50,357 nucleotides of DNA from Shewanella hanedai (GTDB lineage: Bacteria > Pseudomonadota > Gammaproteobacteria > Enterobacterales > Shewanellaceae), in the NCBI RefSeq assembly GCF_007197645.1, contig NZ_VKGK01000038.1, forward strand, positions 1-50,357, written 5' to 3'. The translations under genes were made by a program, and so were the position numbers. The notes under the pieces were generated by a model, which worked only from the letters and a program-made list of their open reading frames with translations, was not told the origin of the DNA and did not search any database. Of this stretch, positions 1-7,207 are shown piece after piece. Each line of letters opens with the position of its first letter. Position 1 is the first letter of the stretch.

Positions 1-65
1 ATAGACCAAACTCTCGATCTGCTATTTGCTTAATAAAGAGTATTGATAACCCCACCATCGGGCTT

Positions 66-121
66 GTTCAACACTTGGGATAAGGACGCGGCTTCGCGCG
101 GCCTATCCTTATTTGTTAGCA
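66..121 (-). repeat. candidate integron attC site (cassette 3' end)
   Basis: Read on the minus strand, this stretch starts just after the stop codon of the small HHH gene with GCTAACAAATAAGG and contains an imperfect hairpin (ATAAGGA paired with TCCTTAT around a GC-rich core). It reaches a GTTGAAC, which fits the GTTRRRY integrase core. AACA near its start can also pair with TGTT near its end. Start-with-TAACAAA, a palindromic middle and a closing GTTRRRY are the known layout of attC recombination sites. The two outer cores are not good complements of each other, and the true end may lie outside the window, so this is an inference from layout. Confidence 0.4.
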
Positions 122-126
122 ATATA
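115..126. repeat. 12-bp inverted repeat, left copy, flanking the HHH gene
   Basis: GTTAGCAATATA here is the exact reverse complement of TATATTGCTAAC at 408-419. The pair brackets the HHH gene within a few bases of its stop and start codons. Such symmetry is expected if both ends derive from attC core sites of a gene cassette. Confidence 0.6.
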
Positions 127-405
127 CTACTCCATATAAAGTTTTCTTTCTTTTGTGAAGTGCCACCAAGGAAGCGAATCACCACCTTCCATATAAGATA
201 TTGCCGATAAGAAAACATCTATAATACAGTGATCTTGTTTGCAACCAAGTCTCGAACAATGTTGTCGATACAATTCATATGCATTTTTGCCAATGAGTTG
301 TTTTGGATGATTTAATCCAATTCTTTCTAAATCAGCCGAAATAGCTTTACCAATATTTGGTAAATCGGTCATTTTTGAGATTTTATCGCGATCTGGTGAT
401 TTCAT
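127..405 (-). CDS. Cdd1-like helix-hairpin-helix protein (cassette gene)
   Basis: This 92-residue protein looks like the Cdd1/'pathogenicity locus' helix-hairpin-helix family. Residues 12-45 contain the HhH signature LPNIGKAISADLERIG, followed by a LIGKNAYELY element, a Cys-rich CSRLGCKQDHC stretch and a C-terminal WWHF. These positions match what I recall of the family, whose molecular function is not established; HhH motifs usually contact DNA non-specifically. The ATG lies only a few bases after a GTTAGC core, with almost no 5' untranslated space and no clear ribosome site. It is framed by attC-like sequence on both sides, which is the look of an integron gene cassette. An IS10-type end lies immediately upstream, so any promoter must come from there or beyond. 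Confidence 0.65.
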   Translation of the reverse strand: MKSPDRDKISKMTDLPNIGKAISADLERIGLNHPKQLIGKNAYELYRQHCSRLGCKQDHCIIDVFLSAISYMEGGDSLPWWHFTKERKLYME

Positions 406-407
406 AC

Positions 408-427
408 TATATTGCTAACGCCCCAAT
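408..427 (-). repeat. attC-like core end, truncated by IS insertion
   Basis: On the minus strand the sequence ATTGGGGCGTTAGC directly precedes the HHH gene. TTGGGGCGTTAGC resembles the terminal half (R' side) of Vibrio/Shewanella attC sites, which commonly end in GGGCGTTA. The rest of the site is missing because an IS10-type terminal repeat begins at 428. Confidence 0.4.
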
Positions 428-450
428 CTAGGGAATCCCCTGATAATTTC
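428..450 (+). mobile_element. IS10-type terminal inverted repeat (left end)
   Basis: The sequence CTAGGGAATCCCCTGATAAT followed by TTC aligns with the known IS10 outer end (CTGAGAGATCCCCTCATAAT and onward), keeping the ATCCCCT and ATAATTTC blocks. It lies about 80 bases upstream of the transposase remnant, in the correct orientation. No matching right end is recognisable, because the element is truncated near 860. A target duplication therefore cannot be tested. Confidence 0.65.
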
Positions 451-529
451 TTTTATTTTCAAAAACTAGACACGCATGGTGCTATTTGATCTAATTAATT
501 TCGCCAAAAACAAACAAGATAACAACACC

Positions 530-863
530 ATGCGCGATATTAAGATACTACATGATTCACTCGTAAATCAATGCCCACAAATTCATAATAAACACCTTAA
601 TTCTCTGATGGTTGCCACTGAATCACTACTTGATGGGAACCAACTATCTCTCACTCAGGCAGGCAGAAGCAGCAAAGAGCCTTGGTTGTTGGCAACCAAC
701 TTGCCACCATAGGCATTTACAGCTGCTAAAGTCACTCAGATATATGTCAATTGCATGCAAATTGAAGAAACATTTCGGGACTTGAAAAGTCCTCAATATG
801 GCATGGGACTGAGGCACTGCAAGAGTCGGTGCCCTAGACGATTAGTTGTTTTATTACTTTTCG
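530..863 (+). pseudogene. IS4-family (IS10-like) transposase remnant, internally deleted
   Basis: The reading frame begins MRDIKILHDSLVNQCPQIHN and runs through LNSLMVATESLLDG to LTQAGR, which matches the first ~45 residues of IS10-type transposase. It then jumps directly to SSKEPWLLATNLP, which in IS10 lies near residue 295. The whole catalytic DDE core between is missing. After a stop at 710-712, the frame continues with QIYVNCMQIEETFRDLKSPQ and YGMGLRH, still homologous to the C-terminal part carrying the catalytic Glu region (YREK-like EETFRDLK). Homology ends near the MarR stop codon. An in-frame ATG exists at 476, but the homology starts at 530. The remnant cannot make an active transposase. 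It is the mobile element tied to the terminal repeat at 428. Confidence 0.85.
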
Positions 864-1349
864 CTACTGCTCTGCTAACAGTATTTTTTTTAACAATTTT
901 GCCAGCTGATCTTGTTCTTGACTGCTAAGTACGCTCAGCATGTTGTTCATATTAGCAACATGATCATTCAATGCCGTGTCCACCAACTCTATTCCCTTTT
1001 TAGTCAGAGTTACTTTACAGCTTCGTCTATCCTGTTCACTGGCAATACGCTGAACAAAACCTCTTTTCACCAATAGTTCAATACGCGTACTAACCGCGCC
1101 AGAGGAAAGCATCAGAGTCTGATATAACTCAGTAGGAGTGACAGCCGAATTACCACTGCGACGCATCGTAGCCAAAATATCAAACTCGATACTGCTAAGC
1201 CCATACTCTTGAAAAACTGGATCCAGCTTATTCTTCCATACACCACTGGTTTGACGTAATCGCCCGACAACCCCCATTGCAGAACAATCTAAGTCAGGTC
1301 TAACCGTGAGCCATTGAGCGAGGATTTTATCTACTTTGTCAGATGACAT
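864..1349 (-). CDS. MarR-family transcriptional regulator
   Basis: This 161-residue protein has the MarR winged-helix layout: an N-terminal dimerisation helix, then GLSSIEFDILATMRRSGNSA (helices 2-3), the recognition segment LYQTLMLSSGAVSTRIELLV, and a beta-wing GFVQRIASEQDRRSCKVTLT with the family's characteristic D-x-R-S/R pair. Length is usual for the family. It is transcribed divergently from an EamA-type exporter gene, with 132 bases between the two starts that carry several AT-rich palindromes. This layout is typical of a MarR repressor controlling the neighbouring transporter and itself. The ligand is unknown. Its stop codon sits exactly where the IS10 remnant loses homology, so its terminator region has been replaced by mobile-element sequence. 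Confidence 0.85.
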   Translation of the reverse strand: MSSDKVDKILAQWLTVRPDLDCSAMGVVGRLRQTSGVWKNKLDPVFQEYGLSSIEFDILATMRRSGNSAVTPTELYQTLMLSSGAVSTRIELLVKRGFVQRIASEQDRRSCKVTLTKKGIELVDTALNDHVANMNNMLSVLSSQEQDQLAKLLKKILLAEQ

Positions 1350-1367
1350 TTTTATCTCTCAAATGAA

Positions 1368-1385
1368 TATCTTTTTAAAAAGATA
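1368..1385. promoter_or_regulatory. perfect 18-bp palindrome, candidate MarR operator
   Basis: TATCTTTTTAAAAAGATA is a perfect 18-base palindrome starting 19 bases upstream of the MarR start codon. MarR dimers bind palindromes of this size, so repression of its own gene is a reasonable inference. Confidence 0.55.
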
Positions 1386-1408
1386 CTTGATTAAAGATTA
1401 AAACTCAA

Positions 1409-1456
1409 TTACTTTCAATAAAGTAACTTTTGTAAAAGTCACTTTCCATAAAGGTA
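1409..1456. promoter_or_regulatory. repeated dyad operators in front of the EamA gene
   Basis: TTACTTTCAATAAAGTAA (1409-1426) is a dyad with 7-bp arms around CAAT. A degenerate copy, TCACTTTCCATAAAGGTA, follows at 1439-1456, exactly 30 bases downstream, about three helical turns. Between and overlapping them, ACTTTTGTAAAAGT (1427-1440) is another dyad. The set ends 25 bases before the transporter ATG and probably overlaps its promoter. Confidence 0.5.
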
Positions 1457-1481
1457 ATAAACTAATTAGTCAGGGCGAATT

Positions 1482-2387
1482 ATGAACAGGATCCAGCAAA
1501 TTAAGATTATAGCGTTAACAGCAATTGCGCCTATTGTCTGGGGCAGTACTTATATAGTGACAACAGAGGCGCTTCCACCAGACAGTCCGCTTATTGCTTC
1601 AACAATACGAGCGCTACCAGCTGGTGTGCTACTGGTGCTTATTAGCCGAGCATGTCCTACTGGATTATGGTGGCGTCGTATGGCAGTGCTAGGTTTTCTA
1701 AACATCGGGTTATTTTTCTATTGTTTATTTTTCGCAGCAACCTATTTGCCAGGTGGAATGGCATCGATGGTGATGTCTATCCAGCCTCTTATTGTAATGA
1801 TCATGAGTAGATATCTGCTGAATGCCGACTTCAAGTCACAACAGCTGGCAGCTAGTGGATTAGGTATTCTCGGTATTGGATTGCTGGTGTTAAACAGCTC
1901 AGCTGAACTTAATATCGAAGGTGTGTTGATCGCGATACTCGGAGCATTGAGCATGGGGTTAGGCGTGGTACTAACAAAAAGGTGGGGTCGTCCTACAGGC
2001 ATGACAATGCTTGGGTTCACAGGTTGGCAATTGTTATTTGGCGGCATAATGTTGTTACCAGTCTCAATTTGGCTAGAAGGCGTTCCAACCCAACTTATGC
2101 CAATCAACTACTTTGGATATGGATATCTGAGCCTGATTGGTGCCATTTTAGGTTACTTTCTCTGGTTTCGCGGTATCGAAAAATTGCCTCCGGTAACGGT
2201 CTCTTTTCTCGGATTTCTAAGCAGTGTTTCAGCCTGTTTTCTTGGATATTTAATCCTAGGTCAAACACTAACTTGGGCACAATTACTTGGTGCCTTAGTC
2301 ATTTTATTTTCAATTGTGCTGGCTGCGTCTCGCTCATCCCCACAAGCCAATCATCTACTACAACTTCAAACCACAAAAAGGAATTAA
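1482..2387 (+). CDS. EamA/DMT-superfamily inner-membrane exporter
   Basis: This 301-residue protein is built of about ten hydrophobic segments in two EamA repeats (roughly residues 8-135 and 145-280). The family hallmarks are APIVWGSTYIVTTEALPPDSP in the first repeat and the GYFLWFRGIEKLPPVTVSFLGFL pattern in the second. It resembles YedA/RarD-like drug/metabolite transporters, which export amino acids, metabolites or toxic small molecules; the substrate cannot be read from sequence. Length is normal and no break is visible. It is divergent from a MarR regulator and followed within one base by the start codon of a ruined FMN reductase gene (2389). This suggests an ancestral two-gene stress or detoxification operon under MarR control. 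The ATG is preceded by a weak AGGGCG ribosome site. Confidence 0.85.
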   Translation: MNRIQQIKIIALTAIAPIVWGSTYIVTTEALPPDSPLIASTIRALPAGVLLVLISRACPTGLWWRRMAVLGFLNIGLFFYCLFFAATYLPGGMASMVMSIQPLIVMIMSRYLLNADFKSQQLAASGLGILGIGLLVLNSSAELNIEGVLIAILGALSMGLGVVLTKRWGRPTGMTMLGFTGWQLLFGGIMLLPVSIWLEGVPTQLMPINYFGYGYLSLIGAILGYFLWFRGIEKLPPVTVSFLGFLSSVSACFLGYLILGQTLTWAQLLGALVILFSIVLAASRSSPQANHLLQLQTTKRN

Positions 2388-2388
2388 T

Positions 2389-2590
2389 ATGAAGATTACT
2401 ATCGTATCTGGTAGTCAAAAGAGCGCATTCCCAAAGAACGCTCACTGAATCTCATTTTGACAAGGCAACGGTGCTCGACCTACACCAACTGAACCTATCG
2501 CCTTGAAATAAAGCTGTATAGCAAGACAATGAGGAGTGGAACAATGAAAACCTGTTCCTCAAATTATCAAGCAATCAGACGCCTCCAAGG
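2389..2590 (+). pseudogene. degraded NADPH-dependent FMN reductase gene
   Basis: The start MKITIVSGSQKS is a good flavodoxin-fold N-terminus (phosphate loop SGSQKS), with an AAGGA ribosome site inside the transporter's 3' end. The frame then breaks. In another frame the sequence continues TLTESHFDKATVLDLHQLNL, then reads through a TGA and a TAG with QDNEEWNNENLFLKLSSN still recognisable. Beyond that the homology fades. The central and C-terminal parts of a normal ~190-residue NADPH-dependent FMN reductase are absent. The pieces therefore represent one decayed gene that was once co-transcribed with the exporter. Assignment rests on recalled family motifs. Confidence 0.6.
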
Positions 2591-2883
2591 AACAAATGGG
2601 GAATAGAGCTTACAAAGGCCATTTCTGTTCCATACAAAATCAAGCATTTCCTCCACTTATCCATAGGTATATGGGAAGAGTCTGGAACGCAATAGACCAT
2701 GGAGATCAGACATCCATACCACCGTTAGCAGAAGTGCCTCAAAACAAGAGCGCACATACGACGTTTTTCACATCAGAGCACAGTGAAGGTATGACCTACA
2801 AGAAACAATCCAATACAAAGTCAGCAGAATATATCCAAACGAATCCCATCAAGCTTCATTTGAAGCCTTTGTGACATGCAAAC
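2591..2883. other. unassigned stretch between pseudogene and TetR gene
   Basis: An open frame of 92 codons from 2596 exists on the plus strand, but I do not recognise the product. Its composition (many polar residues, no hydrophobic core periodicity) and its position after a pseudogene suggest non-coding debris. No repeat, hairpin with a T tract or RNA gene is evident. Confidence 0.4.
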
Positions 2884-3510
2884 CTAGTCTATCCCACATC
2901 CCTTGAGGATTATCTGTGTGAGCGAAGTGACCACATCTTCAAAATCCTCATCACTCATCGCCTCTTTGTCCAAAGCTGCCACTACTTGCACATTAAAGTC
3001 CGCATAGTGTTGGGTAGAACTCCAGATAAGAAACAGCAAATGGTGGGGATTAACCTTATCAATCAAGCCTTGCTCAATCCAAGCGTTAATGACATCGACT
3101 TGGCTTTGTAGCCAGGTTCCGAACCCCCCATAGAGGTAATCATTTAACACAGGTGCGCCATGGATGAGCTCACTGGCGAAGATTCTTGACGAGTCTGGAT
3201 CATCTTTAGAATGCATAACTTTTGCACGAATATAGTCGCTAAGCGCCTGTTTAGGCGTTTTATCTACCGACAATGTATCGTAATCCCTGTTCCACACAGA
3301 GATGATGTTACTTAGCAGCTGTTGGTACAGATCCGTTTTATCTTGAAAATAATAATGGATGTTTGCTCTGGCAATATTAGCCCGCTCTGCAATTCGCTTA
3401 ATTGATGCACCTTTAAAGCCATAGGTGACAAACTCTTTCTTAGCAGCATTGAAGATAACAGCTTTATTTTTTTGCCGAATATTGCCTTCTGAAGCTTTAG
3501 CTTTTACCAC
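2884..3510 (-). CDS. TetR-family regulator at the end of the purine cluster
   Basis: The protein of about 208 residues has a TetR helix-turn-helix near residues 15-60 (AVIFNAAKKEFVTYGFKGAS, then IKRIAERANIARANIHYYFQ) and a C-terminal ligand domain of the RutR/YcdC type (LSDYIRAKVMHSKDDPDSSR and WIEQGLIDKVNPHHLLFLIW). I chose the GTG at 3510 because AGGAAG lies 5-10 bases in front of it; the frame is open to an ATG at 3555, but that start has no ribosome site and adds an unusual hydrophobic leader. It follows malate synthase in the same direction across a 137-base gap containing a palindrome. RutR of E. coli senses pyrimidines, so a purine-derived ligand and control of this cluster are a natural inference, not shown. 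Confidence 0.8.
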   Translation of the reverse strand: MVKAKASEGNIRQKNKAVIFNAAKKEFVTYGFKGASIKRIAERANIARANIHYYFQDKTDLYQQLLSNIISVWNRDYDTLSVDKTPKQALSDYIRAKVMHSKDDPDSSRIFASELIHGAPVLNDYLYGGFGTWLQSQVDVINAWIEQGLIDKVNPHHLLFLIWSSTQHYADFNVQVVAALDKEAMSDEDFEDVVTSLTQIILKGCGID

Positions 3511-3575
3511 AATCACTTCCTGTAAGAGATGCAAAAAAGATAAAATCAGCAACATGAAACCATGCTGCTGATTAT

Positions 3576-3593
3576 ATTATTTAATTAGATAAT
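3576..3593. promoter_or_regulatory. 18-bp near-palindrome upstream of the TetR gene
   Basis: ATTATTTAATTAGATAAT pairs in 8 of 9 positions with its own reverse complement and lies 66 bases upstream of the TetR start. A 13-base part, AATTAGATAATAA, recurs in inverted sense at 8535-8547 in the allA-guaD gap. Both facts fit an operator of this TetR protein. Confidence 0.4.
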
Positions 3594-3647
3594 AAAAGTG
3601 ACCTACTTTCAACCATAAAAGAGGCTAGCTATCGTAAAGCTTTCACA

Positions 3648-5861
3648 TTAATTAATCGCCTTCACTTCAACTCTTCGCTGGTGCAGTAGCGGCTCAGTAT
3701 ATCCACTAGGTTGAAACTTCCCTTTAAAAATCAGATCAACTGCCGCTAAAAATGCAATATTCGTTTCAAGGTTTTCAGCCATTGGTTGATACCTTACATC
3801 GGTGATATTTTGCATATCGACCACTTTGGCCATCCGGTGTAAAGATGCCATCACCTGATCACGGGTTAACAACCCATGGTGTAACCAGTTACAAATGTGC
3901 TGGCTAGATATGCGCAGTGTGGCTCTATCTTCCATACGCCCAACATCATGAATGTCCGGCACCTTTGAACAACCCGTGCCTTGATCTATCCAGCGAACCA
4001 CGTAACCAAGCAAGCCTTGAATATTATTATCTAACTCATTTTGAATATCTTGTGGGCTTAGGCTATGTTGATTTTTCAACAGGGGGATGGTTAACAGTTC
4101 TGTTAACTGATTGTTTTCTATCTCAACTGCAAACTGCTGTAGCATCTTGTCTTGAACATCACTGACATTCACTTGGTGATAATGTAATACGTGCAGAGTC
4201 GCAGCCGTTGGTGACGGTACCCATGCACAGTTAGCACCAGATTGTGGGTGGCCTATTTTAGTCTTTACCATGGCAGACATCTGATCGGGTATCGCCCACA
4301 TCCCTTTACCTATTTGTGCTTTGCCCTTAAAACCAGCCTGCAGACCAATACGTACATTGCGATTTTCATAAGCACTGATCCACTTTTCGTTTTTCATTAG
4401 CTCTTTTTGTGCCATAGGCCCAGCTTGCATACTCGTGTGGATCTCATCCCCCGTTCTGTCTAAAAAGCCAGTGTTGATAAAAGCGACACGGTCTTTACTG
4501 GCACGAATGCACTCTTTTAAGTTAACCGATGTACGGCGCTCTTCATCCATAATCCCCATCTTGATGGTATTGGTGGCTAAGCCTAAACTCTCTTCAATGC
4601 GCGTGAACAGCGCATTACTAAATGCCACTTCTTCAGGCCCATGCATTTTTGGTTTAACAATATAAATGCTACCTTGACGAGAATTTTTAAACCCAGAATG
4701 ACCTTTTAAATCATGCAGTGAGATCAAGGTAGTCATTAACCCATCTAAAATGCCTTCCGGCACCTCTTGGTTGTCTAATGTGAGCACGGCATCATTTGTC
4801 ATCAAGTGGCCAACGTTACGTACGAACAGCAGGCTACGCCCTGGCAGTACTAACTCTTGGTTGTCTAAGGCTTTGTAGTATCTGTCTGCATTAAGTTGCC
4901 TGGTGATCGATATGCCATTTTTCTCAAGAGTCTCTGTTAAGTCCCCTTTCATCAGACCAAGCCAATTACGATACACTGCGGTTTTGTCTTCAGCATCAAC
5001 CGCTGAGATTGAGTCTTCACAATCTTGTATCACACTCAAAGCGGATTCTAGAATGATGTCAGCCACCGAGGCTGGATCTGTTTTTGCGACAGGCATACTG
5101 GGATCAATTTTAATCTCTATATGTAACCCATTATTTTTAAAAAGGAGCGCACTAGGGTTTTGTTCATCACCATTAAAACCAACCAGTTTATCTGGCTGTT
5201 GTAAGCTCACAAGCTCGCCCGATTGAAGGTTCACGACAAGTGCAGAGTTGGCAATTTGGTAGCTAACAACCTCGCCATGACTTCTATCTTGTAACGGAAT
5301 CACCTCATCTAAAAACTGGCGCGCATAGGCCTGAACTTTTGCGCCCCTAACTGGATTATAGTGCCGAGTGATCCCCGCTCCGTTATCATCGCTAATCACA
5401 TCGGTACCATAAAGTGCATCATATAAACTGCCCCAACGGGCATTGGCAGCATTGATAGCAAAACGTGCATTCATTAATGGCACCACAAGCTGTGGACCAG
5501 CCACTTTACCGACTTCATCGTCTACATAAGCGGTCGTGATAGAGAAGTCCTCCTTCTCTTCAACAATGTATCCAATATCAGTTAAAAATTGCTGGTACTT
5601 TGCTTGATCGATAACATCATTTCCCCCCTGATTGTTGCCAGCTTGCCCTTGAGCTAAGTGCCATGCGTCTATCTGCGTCTGAAACTTGATTCTCGTCGCT
5701 AATAGCTGCTCATTTTGAGGGGTGAATTCATTAAATAGGTTCGCCATTGATAGCCAAAAACCTTCAGCATCGATGCCCGTTCCTGGCAACACTTCATGCT
5801 CTACAAAATTGTATAAACACTCGGCAACTTTATACCCATTCTTTATGACTCGTTTATCCAT
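3648..5861 (-). CDS. glcB: malate synthase G
   Basis: This 737-residue enzyme condenses glyoxylate with acetyl-CoA to give malate in the cytoplasm. The length fits isoform G (E. coli GlcB about 720) rather than the shorter isoform A. Recognisable blocks are VPLMNARFAINAANARWGSL near the N-terminus, NVGHLMTNDAVL, the IYIVKPKMHGPEEVAFSNAL segment, the Mg/acetyl-CoA site region MGIMDEERRTSVNLKECIRA, and the C-terminal EDRATLRISSQHICNWLHHG containing the catalytic Asp region. It sits 86 bases downstream of puuD on the same strand. Here it has an obvious job: the allantoate branch of purine breakdown ends in glyoxylate, and this enzyme feeds it into central metabolism. No isocitrate lyase or glycolate oxidase gene is nearby, so the usual glyoxylate/glycolate context is absent. 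Confidence 0.95.
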   Translation of the reverse strand: MDKRVIKNGYKVAECLYNFVEHEVLPGTGIDAEGFWLSMANLFNEFTPQNEQLLATRIKFQTQIDAWHLAQGQAGNNQGGNDVIDQAKYQQFLTDIGYIVEEKEDFSITTAYVDDEVGKVAGPQLVVPLMNARFAINAANARWGSLYDALYGTDVISDDNGAGITRHYNPVRGAKVQAYARQFLDEVIPLQDRSHGEVVSYQIANSALVVNLQSGELVSLQQPDKLVGFNGDEQNPSALLFKNNGLHIEIKIDPSMPVAKTDPASVADIILESALSVIQDCEDSISAVDAEDKTAVYRNWLGLMKGDLTETLEKNGISITRQLNADRYYKALDNQELVLPGRSLLFVRNVGHLMTNDAVLTLDNQEVPEGILDGLMTTLISLHDLKGHSGFKNSRQGSIYIVKPKMHGPEEVAFSNALFTRIEESLGLATNTIKMGIMDEERRTSVNLKECIRASKDRVAFINTGFLDRTGDEIHTSMQAGPMAQKELMKNEKWISAYENRNVRIGLQAGFKGKAQIGKGMWAIPDQMSAMVKTKIGHPQSGANCAWVPSPTAATLHVLHYHQVNVSDVQDKMLQQFAVEIENNQLTELLTIPLLKNQHSLSPQDIQNELDNNIQGLLGYVVRWIDQGTGCSKVPDIHDVGRMEDRATLRISSQHICNWLHHGLLTRDQVMASLHRMAKVVDMQNITDVRYQPMAENLETNIAFLAAVDLIFKGKFQPSGYTEPLLHQRRVEVKAIN

Positions 5862-5947
5862 ATGTCGATTAACTACCCTAATTAATGATTGAGCAACATT
5901 GGTTATATACCCACATTGAAGAATGACTTATCGAACTAACTTCACTT

Positions 5948-7144
5948 TCACTGATGGCTAGTATTCGATAACCAAATGGCTAGCGTCGTGCGCTCTTCAT
6001 CGGTCATTTCGGTTTTGTTCATAAACGGCATATCTTTAGCATCAATCACCCGTGCTTGTATGCGCGGTGCCCATTGCACAATACTGGCTTCATCTGAAAA
6101 TATGATCCCCGCCGGCGCAATGGTAAACACATCATCAGTAGGCGCATCGGAATGACAGCTAGCGCAACGCGCCTCGATAATGTGCTTAATCTGTGTAAGG
6201 CCGACGGTTTGTTGCTTCTGCTCAGCACTCAATTCTTTAGAGACCGGTGCGATAACAAAGGCAAGCGCAATGGTGGCAACCACTGACCCGACAAGTATTA
6301 ATGGTTTCTGCTTACCGAAATGACGTAATACAAAGTACTGGCGAACCGCAGCAGTAATGATAATGATGGCAATCAAGACTAACCAGTTTGCACCATGGTT
6401 ATAGGTCATTGGGTAATGGTTTGAGATCATGATGAATATGATCGGTAACGTAATATAGGTATTATGTGTTGAACGTAGCTTAGCGTTTAACCCGTAAGCA
6501 GGATTTGGCGTTTTCCCCTCCTCAACGGCCTTCACTAAAGCGCGCTGTGACGGCATTATCCCAAAAAAAACATTACCCGCCATAATGGTGCCGATGATTG
6601 CACCAATGTGCATATAAGCACCACGAGCACTGAACACTTGGGTGAGTCCGTAAGATAATGCTGTGATAACCAGCATCAAGATGACACCCAGTACTAACCC
6701 GTGATCTTTAAGTTTGGTACGCACCAAAAACTCATAGCACCCCACACCAATGACAATTGAGCCCACACCAATAGCAATAGCTTGAAACTGTGTTAAATCA
6801 GCAACACGTCTATCAATAAGGTAGGAATCTGCGCCGACATAGAACATCAGCGATAACAGTAAAAAACCGGTTAACCACGTGGTGTATGCTTCCCACTTGA
6901 ACCAATGTAAGTTGACTGGGATCTGCGGTGGCGCCAATTTATATTTAGCCACCTCATAAAAGCCTCCACCATGAATAGCCCAAAGATCACCACTCACCCC
7001 TTTATCGGCCTTCCATTGCGGTGGCTTTTCCAAATGGTTATCTAACCAAACAAAGTAAAATGATGCACCAATCCAGGCGATACCCGTGATCACATGTGCA
7101 AAACGAATAATTAAGTTTAACCATTCATTAATATAGGGATCCAT
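5948..7144 (-). CDS. puuD: urate hydroxylase PuuD, membrane protein with C-terminal cytochrome c domain
   Basis: This 398-residue protein has an N-terminal integral-membrane urate hydroxylase domain with about eight hydrophobic segments (IIRFAHVITGIAWIGASFYF at the start, SRARGAYMH-like HIGAIIGTIMAGNVFFGIMP in the middle, and LRSTHNTYITLPIIFIMISN). A cytochrome c domain follows, with the haem-binding CASCH at residues 327-331 and a candidate Met ligand in DMPFM. Bacterial PuuD replaces soluble uricase and oxidises urate to 5-hydroxyisourate, passing electrons to the respiratory chain instead of making H2O2. The ATG at 7144 follows AGGAAGG; an upstream TTG at 7156 has no such site. Its neighbours are guaD and glcB, and HIU hydrolase is four genes upstream. 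Note that E. coli uses the symbol puuD for an unrelated hydrolase. Confidence 0.9.
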   Translation of the reverse strand: MDPYINEWLNLIIRFAHVITGIAWIGASFYFVWLDNHLEKPPQWKADKGVSGDLWAIHGGGFYEVAKYKLAPPQIPVNLHWFKWEAYTTWLTGFLLLSLMFYVGADSYLIDRRVADLTQFQAIAIGVGSIVIGVGCYEFLVRTKLKDHGLVLGVILMLVITALSYGLTQVFSARGAYMHIGAIIGTIMAGNVFFGIMPSQRALVKAVEEGKTPNPAYGLNAKLRSTHNTYITLPIIFIMISNHYPMTYNHGANWLVLIAIIIITAAVRQYFVLRHFGKQKPLILVGSVVATIALAFVIAPVSKELSAEQKQQTVGLTQIKHIIEARCASCHSDAPTDDVFTIAPAGIIFSDEASIVQWAPRIQARVIDAKDMPFMNKTEMTDEERTTLAIWLSNTSHQ

Positions 7145-7207
7145 AACCTTCCTCAATTCTTATAATTAGTTGTTGTACTCGTGCTTGTATTTGTAGCGCG
7201 CACGTAT

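Noticed and set aside
30..218. 62-codon minus-strand frame at the window start
   Set aside because: It runs through the attC-like hairpin and overlaps the HHH gene in another frame; it has no ribosome site or family resemblance.
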